From NCBI GenBank assembly GCA_035546335.1, contig DATKDP010000129.1, forward strand, positions 1 to 64,000: a DNA stretch of 64,000 bases. Reading direction: 5' to 3'. A model generated the notes under the pieces. It had not been told where the DNA came from. It did not search any database and saw only the letters and a program-made list of their open reading frames with translations. The stretch is from DATKDP01 sp035546335 (GTDB lineage: Bacteria; Acidobacteriota; Thermoanaerobaculia; Gp7-AA8). The translations under genes were made by a program, and so were the position numbers. Position 1 is the stretch's first letter. The number at the start of each line of letters is the position of its first letter. This document shows, in pieces, positions 15,378 to 25,769 of this stretch.

Positions 15378-16190
15378 TCAGTTCGGAGCCGTCCTTTTTG
15401 CGCCGACGAAATGGTGAGGAAGATCCTTCGTGGCGAAGTATCTGGTCGTCGGGTCATCCAGGCTTCGCAGCTCGACCAGCTCTCCATTGCGAATGATCCG
15501 GGTCACCTCGTAGCTCTTTCGATCTTCTCCCACCAGCCGGTCGCCGACTCGAGGAACGTATCCCGTCAGGCTGCTCGTGACTTCGCGATCCTGAGCAATC
15601 GCCCGCATCAGATCCTCGAGGATGAGCCTGCAGCGCTGAAGACCGGGAGGGAGGACGACCGAAGGACTGAAGCGTCGCTCGACCTTGAACCCCGTTGCCG
15701 GGTCGCGAACTCGAAGGATGGTGACGTCCGGAGTGTTCGCTTTCAACAGCTCATCGCGCACTTCGGCGACACGAACCAGGCTCATCTCCTCTTCGAGAAC
15801 CTTCACGGCATCGGGCGGGAGGAGGAGTCGTTTCTCGATCTTGCCGCCGATCCCGCTGATACGAACCGACACCAGACCTCCCTCGAACAGAGAGATCCGC
15901 TGCGTGACTTTGCCAACCCGCACGTAGTAATCGGCGAGTGGGCGGGGGAGCCGTCCATTGATCAGCTGTGATCCCACTGCGGGCCGCGTGCCTGCGAGCT
16001 CGGGGATCTCGAAGGCTTTTCCGCTTTCCTCGTCGGGAATCGGGATGGCAACCATGCCGCCGTGAGGCGCATCCGCCACCGATGAAATGTCGTGACCCGG
16101 CGTCCCCTCGGGAGTCTGCGCGACCAGAGTCAAGGGCTCGAAGCGGATGAGGGCGACGAGCGCCAGGAGCACGATTCTGCACGCTTGCAT
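15378..16190 (-). CDS. Exported protein of unknown function
   Basis: A 270-residue protein with a signal peptide (MQACRIVLLALVALIRF through LVAQ, about 1-25). The mature part is soluble, mostly beta-like, with no metal or catalytic signature I recognise; one block (LEDLMRAIAQDREVTSSLTGYVPRVG) is helical. It lies 8 bp downstream of cca and abuts rsmD, so it is cotranscribed with RNA-processing genes without obvious functional link. Function unknown. Confidence 0.75.
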   Translation of the reverse strand: MQACRIVLLALVALIRFEPLTLVAQTPEGTPGHDISSVADAPHGGMVAIPIPDEESGKAFEIPELAGTRPAVGSQLINGRLPRPLADYYVRVGKVTQRISLFEGGLVSVRISGIGGKIEKRLLLPPDAVKVLEEEMSLVRVAEVRDELLKANTPDVTILRVRDPATGFKVERRFSPSVVLPPGLQRCRLILEDLMRAIAQDREVTSSLTGYVPRVGDRLVGEDRKSYEVTRIIRNGELVELRSLDDPTTRYFATKDLPHHFVGAKRTAPN

Positions 16191-16198
16191 CAGTTGGC

Positions 16199-17425
16199 TC
16201 AGGGTTGACCAGTCTCAAGATACTGCAAGGCGAGAGACCTTGCAAAGGTGACGGCGTCGGAGGGTTCTATGTCCCCCAGGAAAATGGCATCCCGCGTTCG
16301 CTGAAGTGCCAGGCCGACGTGTGCTCCGAGGGGGACGCCGAGCTCGTCGCCTCGAACGGCAGGACCGAGCTCGCGATAGCGGCGAAGGCTCGCCAGAAAG
16401 GGCTCGGCGCGCTCGTCGAGCGCAGCCGCCACCACCGCAGCCTCGATCGGCGTCGATCTGATCAGAGGAAGACGCTCACGATCCGTCGCCGGTCGCACCG
16501 CTTGCGTTACCAGATCGTCGACGCTCGCCGCGATCGCGATGATCTGCTCCCGGCGCCTGGCGGAAACGCCGGAGCCGTCGAGTGCGGTCGAAGGGGACGT
16601 CGAGGTTCGAAGGAGCATCGCAAGGAAGGCGATCTGCCGATCGATCCCGCCGCACTCGTCAGCGATTGCCGCCAGTCGATCGAAGGAGATCGACGCGACG
16701 GGCCGCTCGTCCAGACCGAGAACCTGCCGGAGAGCTCCCCCTCGCCACAGAACCGTGACGACATCGCCTCTTCGCGACTCCGCGAGCGCCAGCTCGATCT
16801 CGCGCCAGATCCGCTCTCTCGACACGGTTTCGAGTGCCCCCTCCGCGACCGCTCGATCGAGCAGATCTTCTGTAGCGGGCTCGACGTCGAAGTCGAGCCG
16901 CGCAGCGAGTCTCAGTGCCCGGAATATCCGCGTAGGATCGTCGCGAAAGCTCGCTGCATGAAGGGCGCGCAGGCGGCCCGCACGAAGGTCGCCGAGCCCA
17001 TCGAACGGGTCGATCAGTGCATCGGACCGGATGTCGAGGGCGATTGCATTGATGGTGAAGTCGCGCCGGGCGAGATCGTCCGAGAGAGAGGCGGGGCGAA
17101 CGATTGGAAGTGCACCGGGCAGCGGGTATACCTCGGCGCGCGCCGTCGCCACATCGACCGCCGGCAACCCATCCGCCGTCAGTTTCCACGTCAGGAACTG
17201 CGGGAACGATCGAATGCCTGCGTCGAGCCGTCGAGCCAGGCGCTCCACGAGCTCCTCCGCCCGTTGGTCCAGCACCAGATCGAGATCGTCGACCGGACGC
17301 CCGAGCTCGAGGTCGCGCACAGGACCGCCGACGAGATGAACATCGACCGCGATCTCCCGGGCGATCTCCTGAGCTGCTGCGAGGATCTGACGATGGCCGG
17401 CGGGTAGATCAGCGAGTCCGCGCAC
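16199..17425 (-). CDS. cca: CCA tRNA nucleotidyltransferase / poly(A) polymerase family
   Basis: About 408 residues from GTG 17425; an in-frame upstream extension to 17572 is possible but unlike the family. The nucleotidyltransferase signature is HLVGGPVRDLELG followed by DDLDLVLD (catalytic Asp pair). RRDFTINAIAL and DDPTRIFRALRLAARLDF follow. Members add or repair the 3' CCA of tRNA; a poly(A) polymerase role cannot be excluded. Because the tRNA-Cys here encodes CCA, it would serve repair for that tRNA at least. No C-terminal HD motif is visible. Confidence 0.88.
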   Translation of the reverse strand: MRGLADLPAGHRQILAAAQEIAREIAVDVHLVGGPVRDLELGRPVDDLDLVLDQRAEELVERLARRLDAGIRSFPQFLTWKLTADGLPAVDVATARAEVYPLPGALPIVRPASLSDDLARRDFTINAIALDIRSDALIDPFDGLGDLRAGRLRALHAASFRDDPTRIFRALRLAARLDFDVEPATEDLLDRAVAEGALETVSRERIWREIELALAESRRGDVVTVLWRGGALRQVLGLDERPVASISFDRLAAIADECGGIDRQIAFLAMLLRTSTSPSTALDGSGVSARRREQIIAIAASVDDLVTQAVRPATDRERLPLIRSTPIEAAVVAAALDERAEPFLASLRRYRELGPAVRGDELGVPLGAHVGLALQRTRDAIFLGDIEPSDAVTFARSLALQYLETGQP

Positions 17426-17649
17426 TGATGGCCCTCGTGCATGGAAGAGTCTCGAAATCGAGCTGTGGCAGGCTGCACCCAGATGACGAGGCGCCGGCGG
17501 TGACCAGCGGAACGATGCGCACGCCGCCATCGTATCGTGACGGCGGGCTCGCCGCTCGGCGAAGGGCGTCATTTCAATCCGGGGGCTCCCGGAACGGAGC
17601 CGGCCGAGGGCAAGTTACAGAGAACGAGCCATTTCGGGGCGACTCGGAC

Positions 17650-17655
17650 TACAAT
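17650..17655 (+). promoter_or_regulatory. -10 box TACAAT before the GAF-GGDEF gene
   Basis: TACAAT lies 20 nt before ATG 17676, predicting a leader of about 13 nt. The 250-bp gap 17426-17675 between divergent genes shows no other feature. Confidence 0.4.
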
Positions 17656-17675
17656 GAGCATTTACCGGTACCGGC

Positions 17676-19022
17676 ATGGGACGAACCAGAGTCTCGATCA
17701 GCGCATCGGATTCCCGCCTTCGGGCGACGTTGGAGAGCTCCTGCCCCGACTATGAGCTCGTCGGCGAGGGAGAGCAGCTCGACTCGCCACTCCCCCGGAT
17801 TGCGATCGTGGCGCGGTCGAACGCCGAAGCGGAGAGCTCTGCACCCTCGTTGCTCGCGAGAATCGTTCTGGTGGACGGACACGAGGCTCGATTTTCGCGT
17901 CGTCGCGGCGACGTGGTGATCGAACGCGAGCAGTTTCTTCGAAGACCGGACGACTTTCTCTCAATCTGCAGGGAGCTGTGCGAGGCAGAAGAAGCGAGGC
18001 GACTGCTCCAGGAAGAGCTCGAGTTCCTCGAAGACATCCAGGAGCTGACCACGCTCGCCGATTCCGAGCGCGTGTCCGAACGGATCACGACGACTGTTCT
18101 GGAGCTGCTGAAGCTGCCGTTCGGGACGCTGCTCCTGCACGACCCTCAGGTGGAGCGCTACGTCGTGAGCTACAGCAACGACCCCGAACATCGCGACACG
18201 GGGGAGTTCGTTCCGGGAGTTCCAGCCAGACTGCTGCAGCGGGCGCTGACCTCGAAAGGGCCCTATGCGATGACCCCACCTTCGGAAACGCAGACGGGCC
18301 TGGTGGTGATGCCGATCGAGATCCAGGAGGACGTCATCGGAGTGCTGAAGATGACTCTCCGGTCGGCTGACGCATACGATGAGAGGCTGGCCGAGCGTGC
18401 AGGTCATTACATTTCGATGGTCACGTCGGTTCTGGGCAACATCTATCAGTTGACGCGCAGTAAGGACCTCGCGATGCGGGACGATCTGACCAAGGCGTTC
18501 AATCGCCGGTTCTTCGAGTCGTATCTGGACGAAGAGATTGAACGCGCCCGGCGTTACGGCTCGGTGCTCAGCGTCATTTTTCTCGATCTCGACGATCTCA
18601 AGCTCGTCAACAATCTCTACGGGCACCTCGTCGGGTCGAGAACGCTGCAGGAAGTCGCAAAGAAGATCCTCGCGGCGGTGCGTGCGATCGACAAGGTCGT
18701 TCGCTTCGGCGGAGACGAGTTTTGCATCATCCTGCCTCAGACGGATCAGGCGCAGGCAAAAGCCGTGGCGGTCCGCGTTCAACGGGCGATCGCGGGTAAC
18801 GTCTTCTCGATCGAGCCCGGCATCGAGGTGACCATCACAGCGAGCTTCGGAATCGCCACATACCCGCAGCACGCCGTGACGAAGGACGAGTTGATTCGCC
18901 AGGCTGATGCTGCGATGTACGATGTGAAGTCGACGACGAAGAACGACATCGGAGTCGCGAACGGGGCGACGGCTCGCTCACGTGCTTCAGCGGTCTCGAG
19001 GGTCGAACAGGGCGAGACCTGA
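17676..19022 (+). CDS. Diguanylate cyclase with receiver-like and GAF regions
   Basis: A 448-residue protein. Residues 1-95 resemble a degenerate receiver fold without a clear phospho-Asp pocket; 100-125 form a helical linker; 125-260 are a GAF domain; 265-430 are GGDEF. The active site GGDEF is intact at 345-349 and an RAID inhibitory (RxxD) site sits at 336-339, exactly five residues before it, so feedback inhibition by c-di-GMP is expected. It is followed 57 bp later by a DUF4388 gene. The ligand of the GAF domain is unknown. Confidence 0.92.
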   Translation: MGRTRVSISASDSRLRATLESSCPDYELVGEGEQLDSPLPRIAIVARSNAEAESSAPSLLARIVLVDGHEARFSRRRGDVVIEREQFLRRPDDFLSICRELCEAEEARRLLQEELEFLEDIQELTTLADSERVSERITTTVLELLKLPFGTLLLHDPQVERYVVSYSNDPEHRDTGEFVPGVPARLLQRALTSKGPYAMTPPSETQTGLVVMPIEIQEDVIGVLKMTLRSADAYDERLAERAGHYISMVTSVLGNIYQLTRSKDLAMRDDLTKAFNRRFFESYLDEEIERARRYGSVLSVIFLDLDDLKLVNNLYGHLVGSRTLQEVAKKILAAVRAIDKVVRFGGDEFCIILPQTDQAQAKAVAVRVQRAIAGNVFSIEPGIEVTITASFGIATYPQHAVTKDELIRQADAAMYDVKSTTKNDIGVANGATARSRASAVSRVEQGET

Positions 19023-19079
19023 GGCGGAGAGCCCGTCGAGACCGCCAGAAGCCGGCATCGCGCGTCGGAGCGCTTTTGA

Positions 19080-20183
19080 ATGAGCGATGATCTCAGTATT
19101 CAGGGGACGTTGGCCGAAACGACCGTTCCCGATCTTTTTCGCTCGATGATTCGAAGCGGCGAGCTCGGCACGCTGACGCTCGAGCCGCAGGAAGAACAAT
19201 GTGCGGTCTACTTCGCGGGGGGGAAGATCGTCTTTGCTAGCAGCTCAGACCCCGATTTCCGTCTTCCTGAAATCCTCCTGCGAAGCGGCGAGCTGAGCAT
19301 CGAGCAGTACACTGAGGTCGAAGAGAAGGCGTATGGATCGCGGCGCGTCGGTGCCGTCCTGTGCGATCTGGGCTACCTTCAGCCGGACGAGCTGACCCAT
19401 GCGCTCGAGCGCCAGGCCACGATGATTCTCATGCGGGTCCTCCCGATGCGCCGTGGGGCCTACACGCTGGAGTTCCAATCGGAGCTGCCGCGCGAGATTC
19501 TCCATCTCAAGCTGAATACGGAACGTGTGGTGCTCGACGGCGTCAACCGAATCGACTATTGGTCGCTGGTTTCGAAAGGGATCGGCCGGAGGAGCCGGCT
19601 CCTGCGCCATGCTCGCGAGGCTGACGCACGCATTTTCCATCTCGACATGACCGAAGAGGAGAGCTACATCTACTCGGCTCTTTCCGACGCCCTGACCGTC
19701 GGCGAGCTGTGCGAGCGAAGCTACCTTTCGAATTTCGTCACCTGCAGGACGGCCTGGGCGCTGCTCGCCGCCAATCTTCTCGAAGATGCAGAGGAGTCGG
19801 AAGTCGGGCGGGAGCGGGCCGCGGCCCAGAGCGAGCTGGAGCTCGAGTCCGCCGTCGAACGGTACAACAGCGCCTTTCAATCGCTCTTCAACGCAGTGTT
19901 CCAGCGGATAGGCGACCATATCTACGACTTCGTCGATCGCGTCGTGCTCAACCTTTCCGCCGAAACGTTACCCCTGCTGAGCGGAGTCAATCTGCTGAAC
20001 GAGGGGAGAGTCGATTTCGATCAGCTCCTCAACAACCTGATCTCCTCGGGCTGGGGCGGGCAGGACGTCGTGGTGAGAAGGGCTCTGGACGAGCTGCTGG
20101 AGGGATGGATCCGGGAGATGAGGAGGGAATTCGGTGCGTCCTGCGAGAACGATGTCGCGAAGGCTGTTTCGTCTCTCCGGTGA
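19080..20183 (+). CDS. DUF4388 (PatA-type) signalling protein
   Basis: A 367-residue cytoplasmic protein. Residues 5-100 are the DUF4388 domain (IQGTLAETTVPDLFRSMI, then GGKIVFASS). A winged-helix-like block at about 193-236 (YIYSALSDALTVGELC) is the same kind found in the DUF4388 protein at 52146 and the kinase partner at 42964. The C-terminus (250-367) is helical. DUF4388 proteins accompany two-component and c-di-GMP signalling in many Gram-negative bacteria, and a GGDEF gene lies directly upstream. The output is unknown. Confidence 0.85.
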   Translation: MSDDLSIQGTLAETTVPDLFRSMIRSGELGTLTLEPQEEQCAVYFAGGKIVFASSSDPDFRLPEILLRSGELSIEQYTEVEEKAYGSRRVGAVLCDLGYLQPDELTHALERQATMILMRVLPMRRGAYTLEFQSELPREILHLKLNTERVVLDGVNRIDYWSLVSKGIGRRSRLLRHAREADARIFHLDMTEEESYIYSALSDALTVGELCERSYLSNFVTCRTAWALLAANLLEDAEESEVGRERAAAQSELELESAVERYNSAFQSLFNAVFQRIGDHIYDFVDRVVLNLSAETLPLLSGVNLLNEGRVDFDQLLNNLISSGWGGQDVVVRRALDELLEGWIREMRREFGASCENDVAKAVSSLR

Positions 20184-20225
20184 GGCCGCCGGCGGCGACT
20201 GCGTCTCGGGTGACGAAATTTTGGG

Positions 20226-20231
20226 TAGAAT
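20226..20231 (+). promoter_or_regulatory. -10 box TAGAAT placed for a leaderless ATG start
   Basis: TAGAAT ends 7 nt before ATG 20239 of the lipoprotein gene, which marks that ATG rather than an in-frame GTG at 20134 as the start. Confidence 0.5.
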
Positions 20232-20238
20232 CAGGACC

Positions 20239-20940
20239 ATGACCGGTCGATCCCTTTTCGCATCCCTCCTCTTGCTGCACTTTGCGATCTCCTGCGCTTC
20301 CTCGCAGCTGCCAAGCCGTCCGAATGAGAAGGAATGGACGAGGCTCCTGGCCGCTTACCAGAATCTCGAGACCCTTCGTCTCACCGCCCCGAGTCCTCCC
20401 GAGAACGCCACCCGGAAGCAGCAGATCGAGATCGTTCTCGAGACTCACAAGCGACTCGAAACCGTATACGGCACGTTCATCGAGGAGCTCAAGGAGTACC
20501 ATCAGAGAACGGGCGACGCCAGGGCGGCGAAGCTCTACGCCAACGAGCGCATCAGGATGGGCGATGAATACATGGGCGTGCTCTCGCGTTACGATCGTGC
20601 GGCGGGCATGTACCGCGCGGCGCTCGCGCTCGATCCGGAAAATGCCGCGGCGAAGGAGCGACTCGCTCTGGCCGAGGCAAAACGGTTCGTGCCGATGACT
20701 TCTTTCGGAGCGGTGCGGAGCGGAATGAGAGAGGAAGAGGTTCGGAGGATCGTCGGAATGCCGCGCGAGGACTGGATCAAACAGGTCGTCCAGCGCGGCC
20801 GGAACTATTCCGTGTGGATCTATCCGAAAGTGGACGGAGGAGCCGCAGCGATCTACTTCGACAACGGCGTGGTGTATTACACGAACTGGAATGCGGCGGC
20901 ACCAGCCACGGAGACCCGGGATGGGTCGCCACAGCGATGA
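20239..20940 (+). CDS. Putative lipoprotein with TPR-like and SmpA/BamE-like parts
   Basis: A 233-residue protein. The N-terminal signal ends in a possible lipobox (LLLHFAISC, Cys 19). Residues 25-150 are helical and resemble one or two TPR units (DRAAGMYRAALALDPENAAAKERLAL). The C-terminal part (155-215) has SFGAVRSGMREEEVRRIVGMPRE, the helix-turn pattern of SmpA/BamE-like domains, followed by an aromatic beta-hairpin (YSVWIYP). A role in the cell envelope is likely. It lies between a DUF4388 gene and a SPOR-type gene on the same strand. Confidence 0.75.
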   Translation: MTGRSLFASLLLLHFAISCASSQLPSRPNEKEWTRLLAAYQNLETLRLTAPSPPENATRKQQIEIVLETHKRLETVYGTFIEELKEYHQRTGDARAAKLYANERIRMGDEYMGVLSRYDRAAGMYRAALALDPENAAAKERLALAEAKRFVPMTSFGAVRSGMREEEVRRIVGMPREDWIKQVVQRGRNYSVWIYPKVDGGAAAIYFDNGVVYYTNWNAAAPATETRDGSPQR

Positions 20941-20967
20941 ACGCAGATTTGGAGAGGGGAGGGTGGT

Positions 20968-21615
20968 ATGGTTGACGAACAGATGACCGATGATTCATCG
21001 CATTACGAGATCTCACTGACTGCAGGACAGGCTTTTGTTGCTTTCGTGCTGCTGCTTTTGTCGCTCGCCGCGTCGTTCGCTTTCGGTATCGTCATCGGCC
21101 GCGGCCAGGGAGACGAGCGCCTCGTAGTTCGCCGCGATCCTCCTGTAATTCAGGAAGGGAGTACCGCTGCACGACCGGCTGGCGGTGCGAAGATCGTCGA
21201 GCTGGGGGTCACAGACCCTGCCCCGGCGGTCACTCCGGTCCTGAGGGAAGAGCCGGCCGCCGCGAGCTCGACGAGTCCGCGCATCGACTCTCCACCGGTC
21301 ACGACCACGATGGGGAGCGAGCGCCCTGTGACTTCGACATCCGATCCGATCGTCCCGAGCCCGGATCCGGCGTCCTCCTCGTCCTGGTTCGCCCAGATTC
21401 TCTCGTCGGGTGATGCAAAGGCCGCCGAGACGCTCGCCGCGAAGCTGATTGACAACGGCTTCACGACGGCCTATGTGGAGCGCGTTCCGGCTGAGAGCGG
21501 AGGAATGATCCATCGAGTCCGCGTCAAGTACGCTTCCGAAGCGGAGGCGCGCGGTGCAGTCGACCGGCTCAGGTCGTTCACGACGGGCGAGGTCTGGGTG
21601 AGCAGACTGCAGTAA
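20968..21615 (+). CDS. Single-pass membrane protein with C-terminal SPOR-like domain
   Basis: A 215-residue bitopic protein: short cytoplasmic N-terminus, one TM at about 20-43 (AFVAFVLLLLSLAASFAFG), a long Pro/Ser/Thr-rich periplasmic linker, and a SPOR-like domain at about 140-215 (WFAQILSSGDAKAAETLAAKL). SPOR domains bind denuded septal peptidoglycan, so a division or cell-wall role is probable. A strong Shine-Dalgarno (GGAGAGGGGAGGG) precedes ATG 20968. Confidence 0.85.
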   Translation: MVDEQMTDDSSHYEISLTAGQAFVAFVLLLLSLAASFAFGIVIGRGQGDERLVVRRDPPVIQEGSTAARPAGGAKIVELGVTDPAPAVTPVLREEPAAASSTSPRIDSPPVTTTMGSERPVTSTSDPIVPSPDPASSSSWFAQILSSGDAKAAETLAAKLIDNGFTTAYVERVPAESGGMIHRVRVKYASEAEARGAVDRLRSFTTGEVWVSRLQ

Positions 21616-21693
21616 CGTCTCGAGGTCGCGCTCGCCAGCGGTCCTGGACTTGCATCAGTCACCGACGGCACTTTCGAGGTCCGCTGAAAGACC

Positions 21694-22464
21694 ATGGCAT
21701 CGCGAAAAACGACAACGCCCGAGCTCGAGAGCCTCAAGCGATCGCAGGCGAAGAAGCGGAGCCCGCGGGATCCCGCCCAGGTCATCGACAAGGCGATCTA
21801 TCACCTCTGGGAGACGATCAACGACCTCGAGCAGATTCAGCCCGAGCGCGTGGCTCATTTCCGGGTCTCGATCTTCGGAAGCTCGCGAATCCGCGCGGGG
21901 GATCCGATCTATGACGAGGTGAAGAAGGTCAGCTACGAGCTGGCGAGGATGGGCACCGACATCGTGACCGGCGGCGGCCCGGGGCTGATGCAGGCGGCGA
22001 ACGAAGGAGCCGTGGAAGGGCAGAAGGACAGTCGATCACGCTCGTTCGGACTGGCGATTCATCTACCGACCGAAGAGGGGGTGAACCCATTCGTCGATCG
22101 CGCATTCCGGCATCGCACGTTCTTTTCCAGACTTCACCACTTCGTCCGGCTTTCATCGGCATTCATCGTCATGCCCGGCGGGATCGGCACGTGCCTCGAG
22201 CTCTTCATGATCTGGCAGTTGCTTCAGGTCAAGCATATGAAGGATCATCCGCTGATTCTCGTCGGCACGATGTGGGTGGGGCTCATCGAGTGGATGAGAG
22301 CTACGATGGTCGAGCGCGGGCTCTGCGGTCCCGGCGACGTCGACATCGTCACCGTCGTCGCCTCCGGCGACGAAGCGATTCCCATCATTCGTGCAGCCTA
22401 TGGACGGTTCAAAGAGGACGGAGAGACGAATGCCCACCGAAGCAGAGGTCTACGAGGCGCTTAA
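21694..22464 (+). CDS. LOG family protein (TIGR00730-like nucleotide phosphoribohydrolase)
   Basis: A 256-residue protein with the LOG/lysine decarboxylase-like fold. The key motifs are GGGPGLMQAANEGA and PGGIGTCLE, the PGGxGTxxE signature used to release cytokinin-type bases or ribose-5-phosphate from nucleotides. The N-terminal 45 residues (basic, then helical) are an extension outside the core. Actual substrate unknown; AMP or related nucleotides are likely. The last 35 bp overlap the start of mrp, so the two are coupled. Confidence 0.88.
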   Translation: MASRKTTTPELESLKRSQAKKRSPRDPAQVIDKAIYHLWETINDLEQIQPERVAHFRVSIFGSSRIRAGDPIYDEVKKVSYELARMGTDIVTGGGPGLMQAANEGAVEGQKDSRSRSFGLAIHLPTEEGVNPFVDRAFRHRTFFSRLHHFVRLSSAFIVMPGGIGTCLELFMIWQLLQVKHMKDHPLILVGTMWVGLIEWMRATMVERGLCGPGDVDIVTVVASGDEAIPIIRAAYGRFKEDGETNAHRSRGLRGA

Positions 22465-23536
22465 GGGGGTCAAATTCCCCGGACTTTCGCGGGACATCAT
22501 CTCGTTCGGCTTCGTTCGAGACCTCAAAATCGACGGAGGACGCGTCTCGTTCCTCCTCCATTTCCAGACCGAAAACCCCGACCTCGGCTCACGTCTGGCC
22601 GCCGACGCGGAGAAGGCGCTGCGCGCCGTTGCCGGTATCACCGACGTGGACATCACCGTCGATGTCGTCGCCCGGACCGCGCCTCCGGCGCAGGCTTCCA
22701 TGAGCGTCGGTGCAGGAGGCGCAGGGAGGATCCTTCCCGGAGTGCGCTACAAGATCGCCATCGCTTCGGGGAAAGGGGGAGTCGGAAAATCGACCGTCTC
22801 GACCAACCTCGCGCTCGCCCTTCGAAGGCTCGGGTTCACCGTCGGGCTCCTCGATGCCGACATCTACGGTCCGTCACAGCAGATGATGCTCGGGATCGAG
22901 GGCCGGCCGCAGATCGACGAGTCGGACGAGAAGATCCTCCCGATGGAACGGCATGGAATCAAGACGATGTCGCTCGGGCTGATCACGGATCCCGACACGC
23001 CGGTGATCTGGCGCGGGCCGATGGTGATGAAGGCGCTCGACCAGTTCCTCACCGACGTCAAGTGGGGAACGCTCGATTTCATTCTGATCGATCTTCCGCC
23101 GGGAACGGGTGATGCACAACTCACCCTGACGCAGAAAGTGCCGCTCAACGGCGCGATCATCGTCACGACACCTCAGGACGTGGCCCTCATCGACGCGAGG
23201 AAAGGGCTGGCCATGTTTCGCAAGGTCAATGTGCCCGTGCTCGGAATCATCGAGAACATGAGCTACTTCATCTGCCGTCATTGCGGCGAGCGCGAAGACA
23301 TCTTCGGCCACGGAGGGGGAGAGAAGACCGCGAAGATGCTCGGCGTTCCGTTTCTCGGCGAGGTGCCGATCGATCCAAAGGTGGTCGTCGGCGGCGACAC
23401 GGGAGAGCCGATCGTAGTGCTCGACCCGAAGTCGCCCGCGGCCGAGGCGTTCGTCAGGCTGGCCGATGACGTCGCAGGGCAGATGGCTCGGTTCGATGCC
23501 GAGGCGCCCAATGCCACCGGTGCTGTGAGCTCGTGA
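22430..23536 (+). CDS. mrp: Mrp/ApbC iron-sulfur carrier ATPase
   Basis: A 368-residue P-loop protein. Residues 1-90 are a MIP18/DUF59 domain, followed by a Gly-rich linker and the Mrp ATPase with the deviant Walker A SGKGGVGKST, and CRHC in the C-terminal half, which binds a transferable [4Fe-4S] cluster. Function: assembly and delivery of Fe-S clusters. ATG 22430 has a purine-rich ribosome site (AAAGAGGACGGAGAG) and gives a start at the conserved DUF59 domain. It overlaps the LOG gene by 35 bp. Confidence 0.94.
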   Translation: MPTEAEVYEALKGVKFPGLSRDIISFGFVRDLKIDGGRVSFLLHFQTENPDLGSRLAADAEKALRAVAGITDVDITVDVVARTAPPAQASMSVGAGGAGRILPGVRYKIAIASGKGGVGKSTVSTNLALALRRLGFTVGLLDADIYGPSQQMMLGIEGRPQIDESDEKILPMERHGIKTMSLGLITDPDTPVIWRGPMVMKALDQFLTDVKWGTLDFILIDLPPGTGDAQLTLTQKVPLNGAIIVTTPQDVALIDARKGLAMFRKVNVPVLGIIENMSYFICRHCGEREDIFGHGGGEKTAKMLGVPFLGEVPIDPKVVVGGDTGEPIVVLDPKSPAAEAFVRLADDVAGQMARFDAEAPNATGAVSS

Positions 23537-23603
23537 TGCTGCTTTCTGATATGGACTGCACTGGGCAGTTCTTCGCGCGTAGAGCGCGCACGAGCACGCC
23601 GGC

Positions 23604-23633
23604 TTGTTCCTGATGTATTCGATCCGTTAGAGT
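23604..23633 (+). promoter_or_regulatory. Promoter of the acyl-CoA mutase gene
   Basis: TTGTTC (23604-23609), 18-nt spacer, TAGAGT (23628-23633). Transcription would start near 23640, after the in-frame ATG 23636, which favours ATG 23657 as the translation start. Confidence 0.5.
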
Positions 23634-23656
23634 GCATGAAACGACCTGGAGACGAT

Positions 23657-25426
<1,770 letters not shown>

Positions 25427-25439
25427 GAGCAGCCCGAGG

Positions 25440-25445
25440 TAGAAT
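25440..25445 (+). promoter_or_regulatory. -10 box TAGAAT placed for a leaderless ATG start
   Basis: TAGAAT ends 6 nt before ATG 25452 of the coiled-coil protein gene. No ribosome-binding site fits between. Confidence 0.5.
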
Positions 25446-25451
25446 GAAGCG

Positions 25452-25748
25452 ATGACCGACGACGAGCTCGAGGGTTTGTTCGATTCGCTGCGGCAGGAGA
25501 ACCTGGCGGCACACGAGGAGACGCGTCGCTACCTGGGCGTGACAGCGGAGGCCATCAGGCATGAGGTGCGACTCGTCGCGAAGGCCGTCGCACAGCTGGA
25601 CGCGAAGGTGGGCCGGGAAGTCGAGCGACTCGACACGACCATGGATCGCGGTTTCGCCGAGACCCAGGCCGCGATCAGGTTCTCTCACGCCGAGCTCGAT
25701 CGCCGCCTCCGCGCAGTCGAAGCAAAAACTCCCGGCTGCAGTACCTGA
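25452..25748 (+). CDS. Small coiled-coil protein
   Basis: A 98-residue, wholly helical, charged protein with heptad-like spacing through residues 20-92 (VTAEAIRHEVRLVAKAVAQL). No signal or membrane segment. Probably an oligomeric structural or regulatory protein; the family is unknown to me. It lies 25 bp after the mutase gene with its own -10 box, and converges on the radical SAM gene with a 21-bp gap. Confidence 0.7.
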   Translation: MTDDELEGLFDSLRQENLAAHEETRRYLGVTAEAIRHEVRLVAKAVAQLDAKVGREVERLDTTMDRGFAETQAAIRFSHAELDRRLRAVEAKTPGCST

Positions 25749-25769
25749 CACGCACGCCCGTCCCGAGCG

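Noticed and set aside
23575..23589. Terminator hairpin GCGCG-TAGAG-CGCGC after mrp
   Set aside because: Only 5 bp with no T-run; too weak to call.
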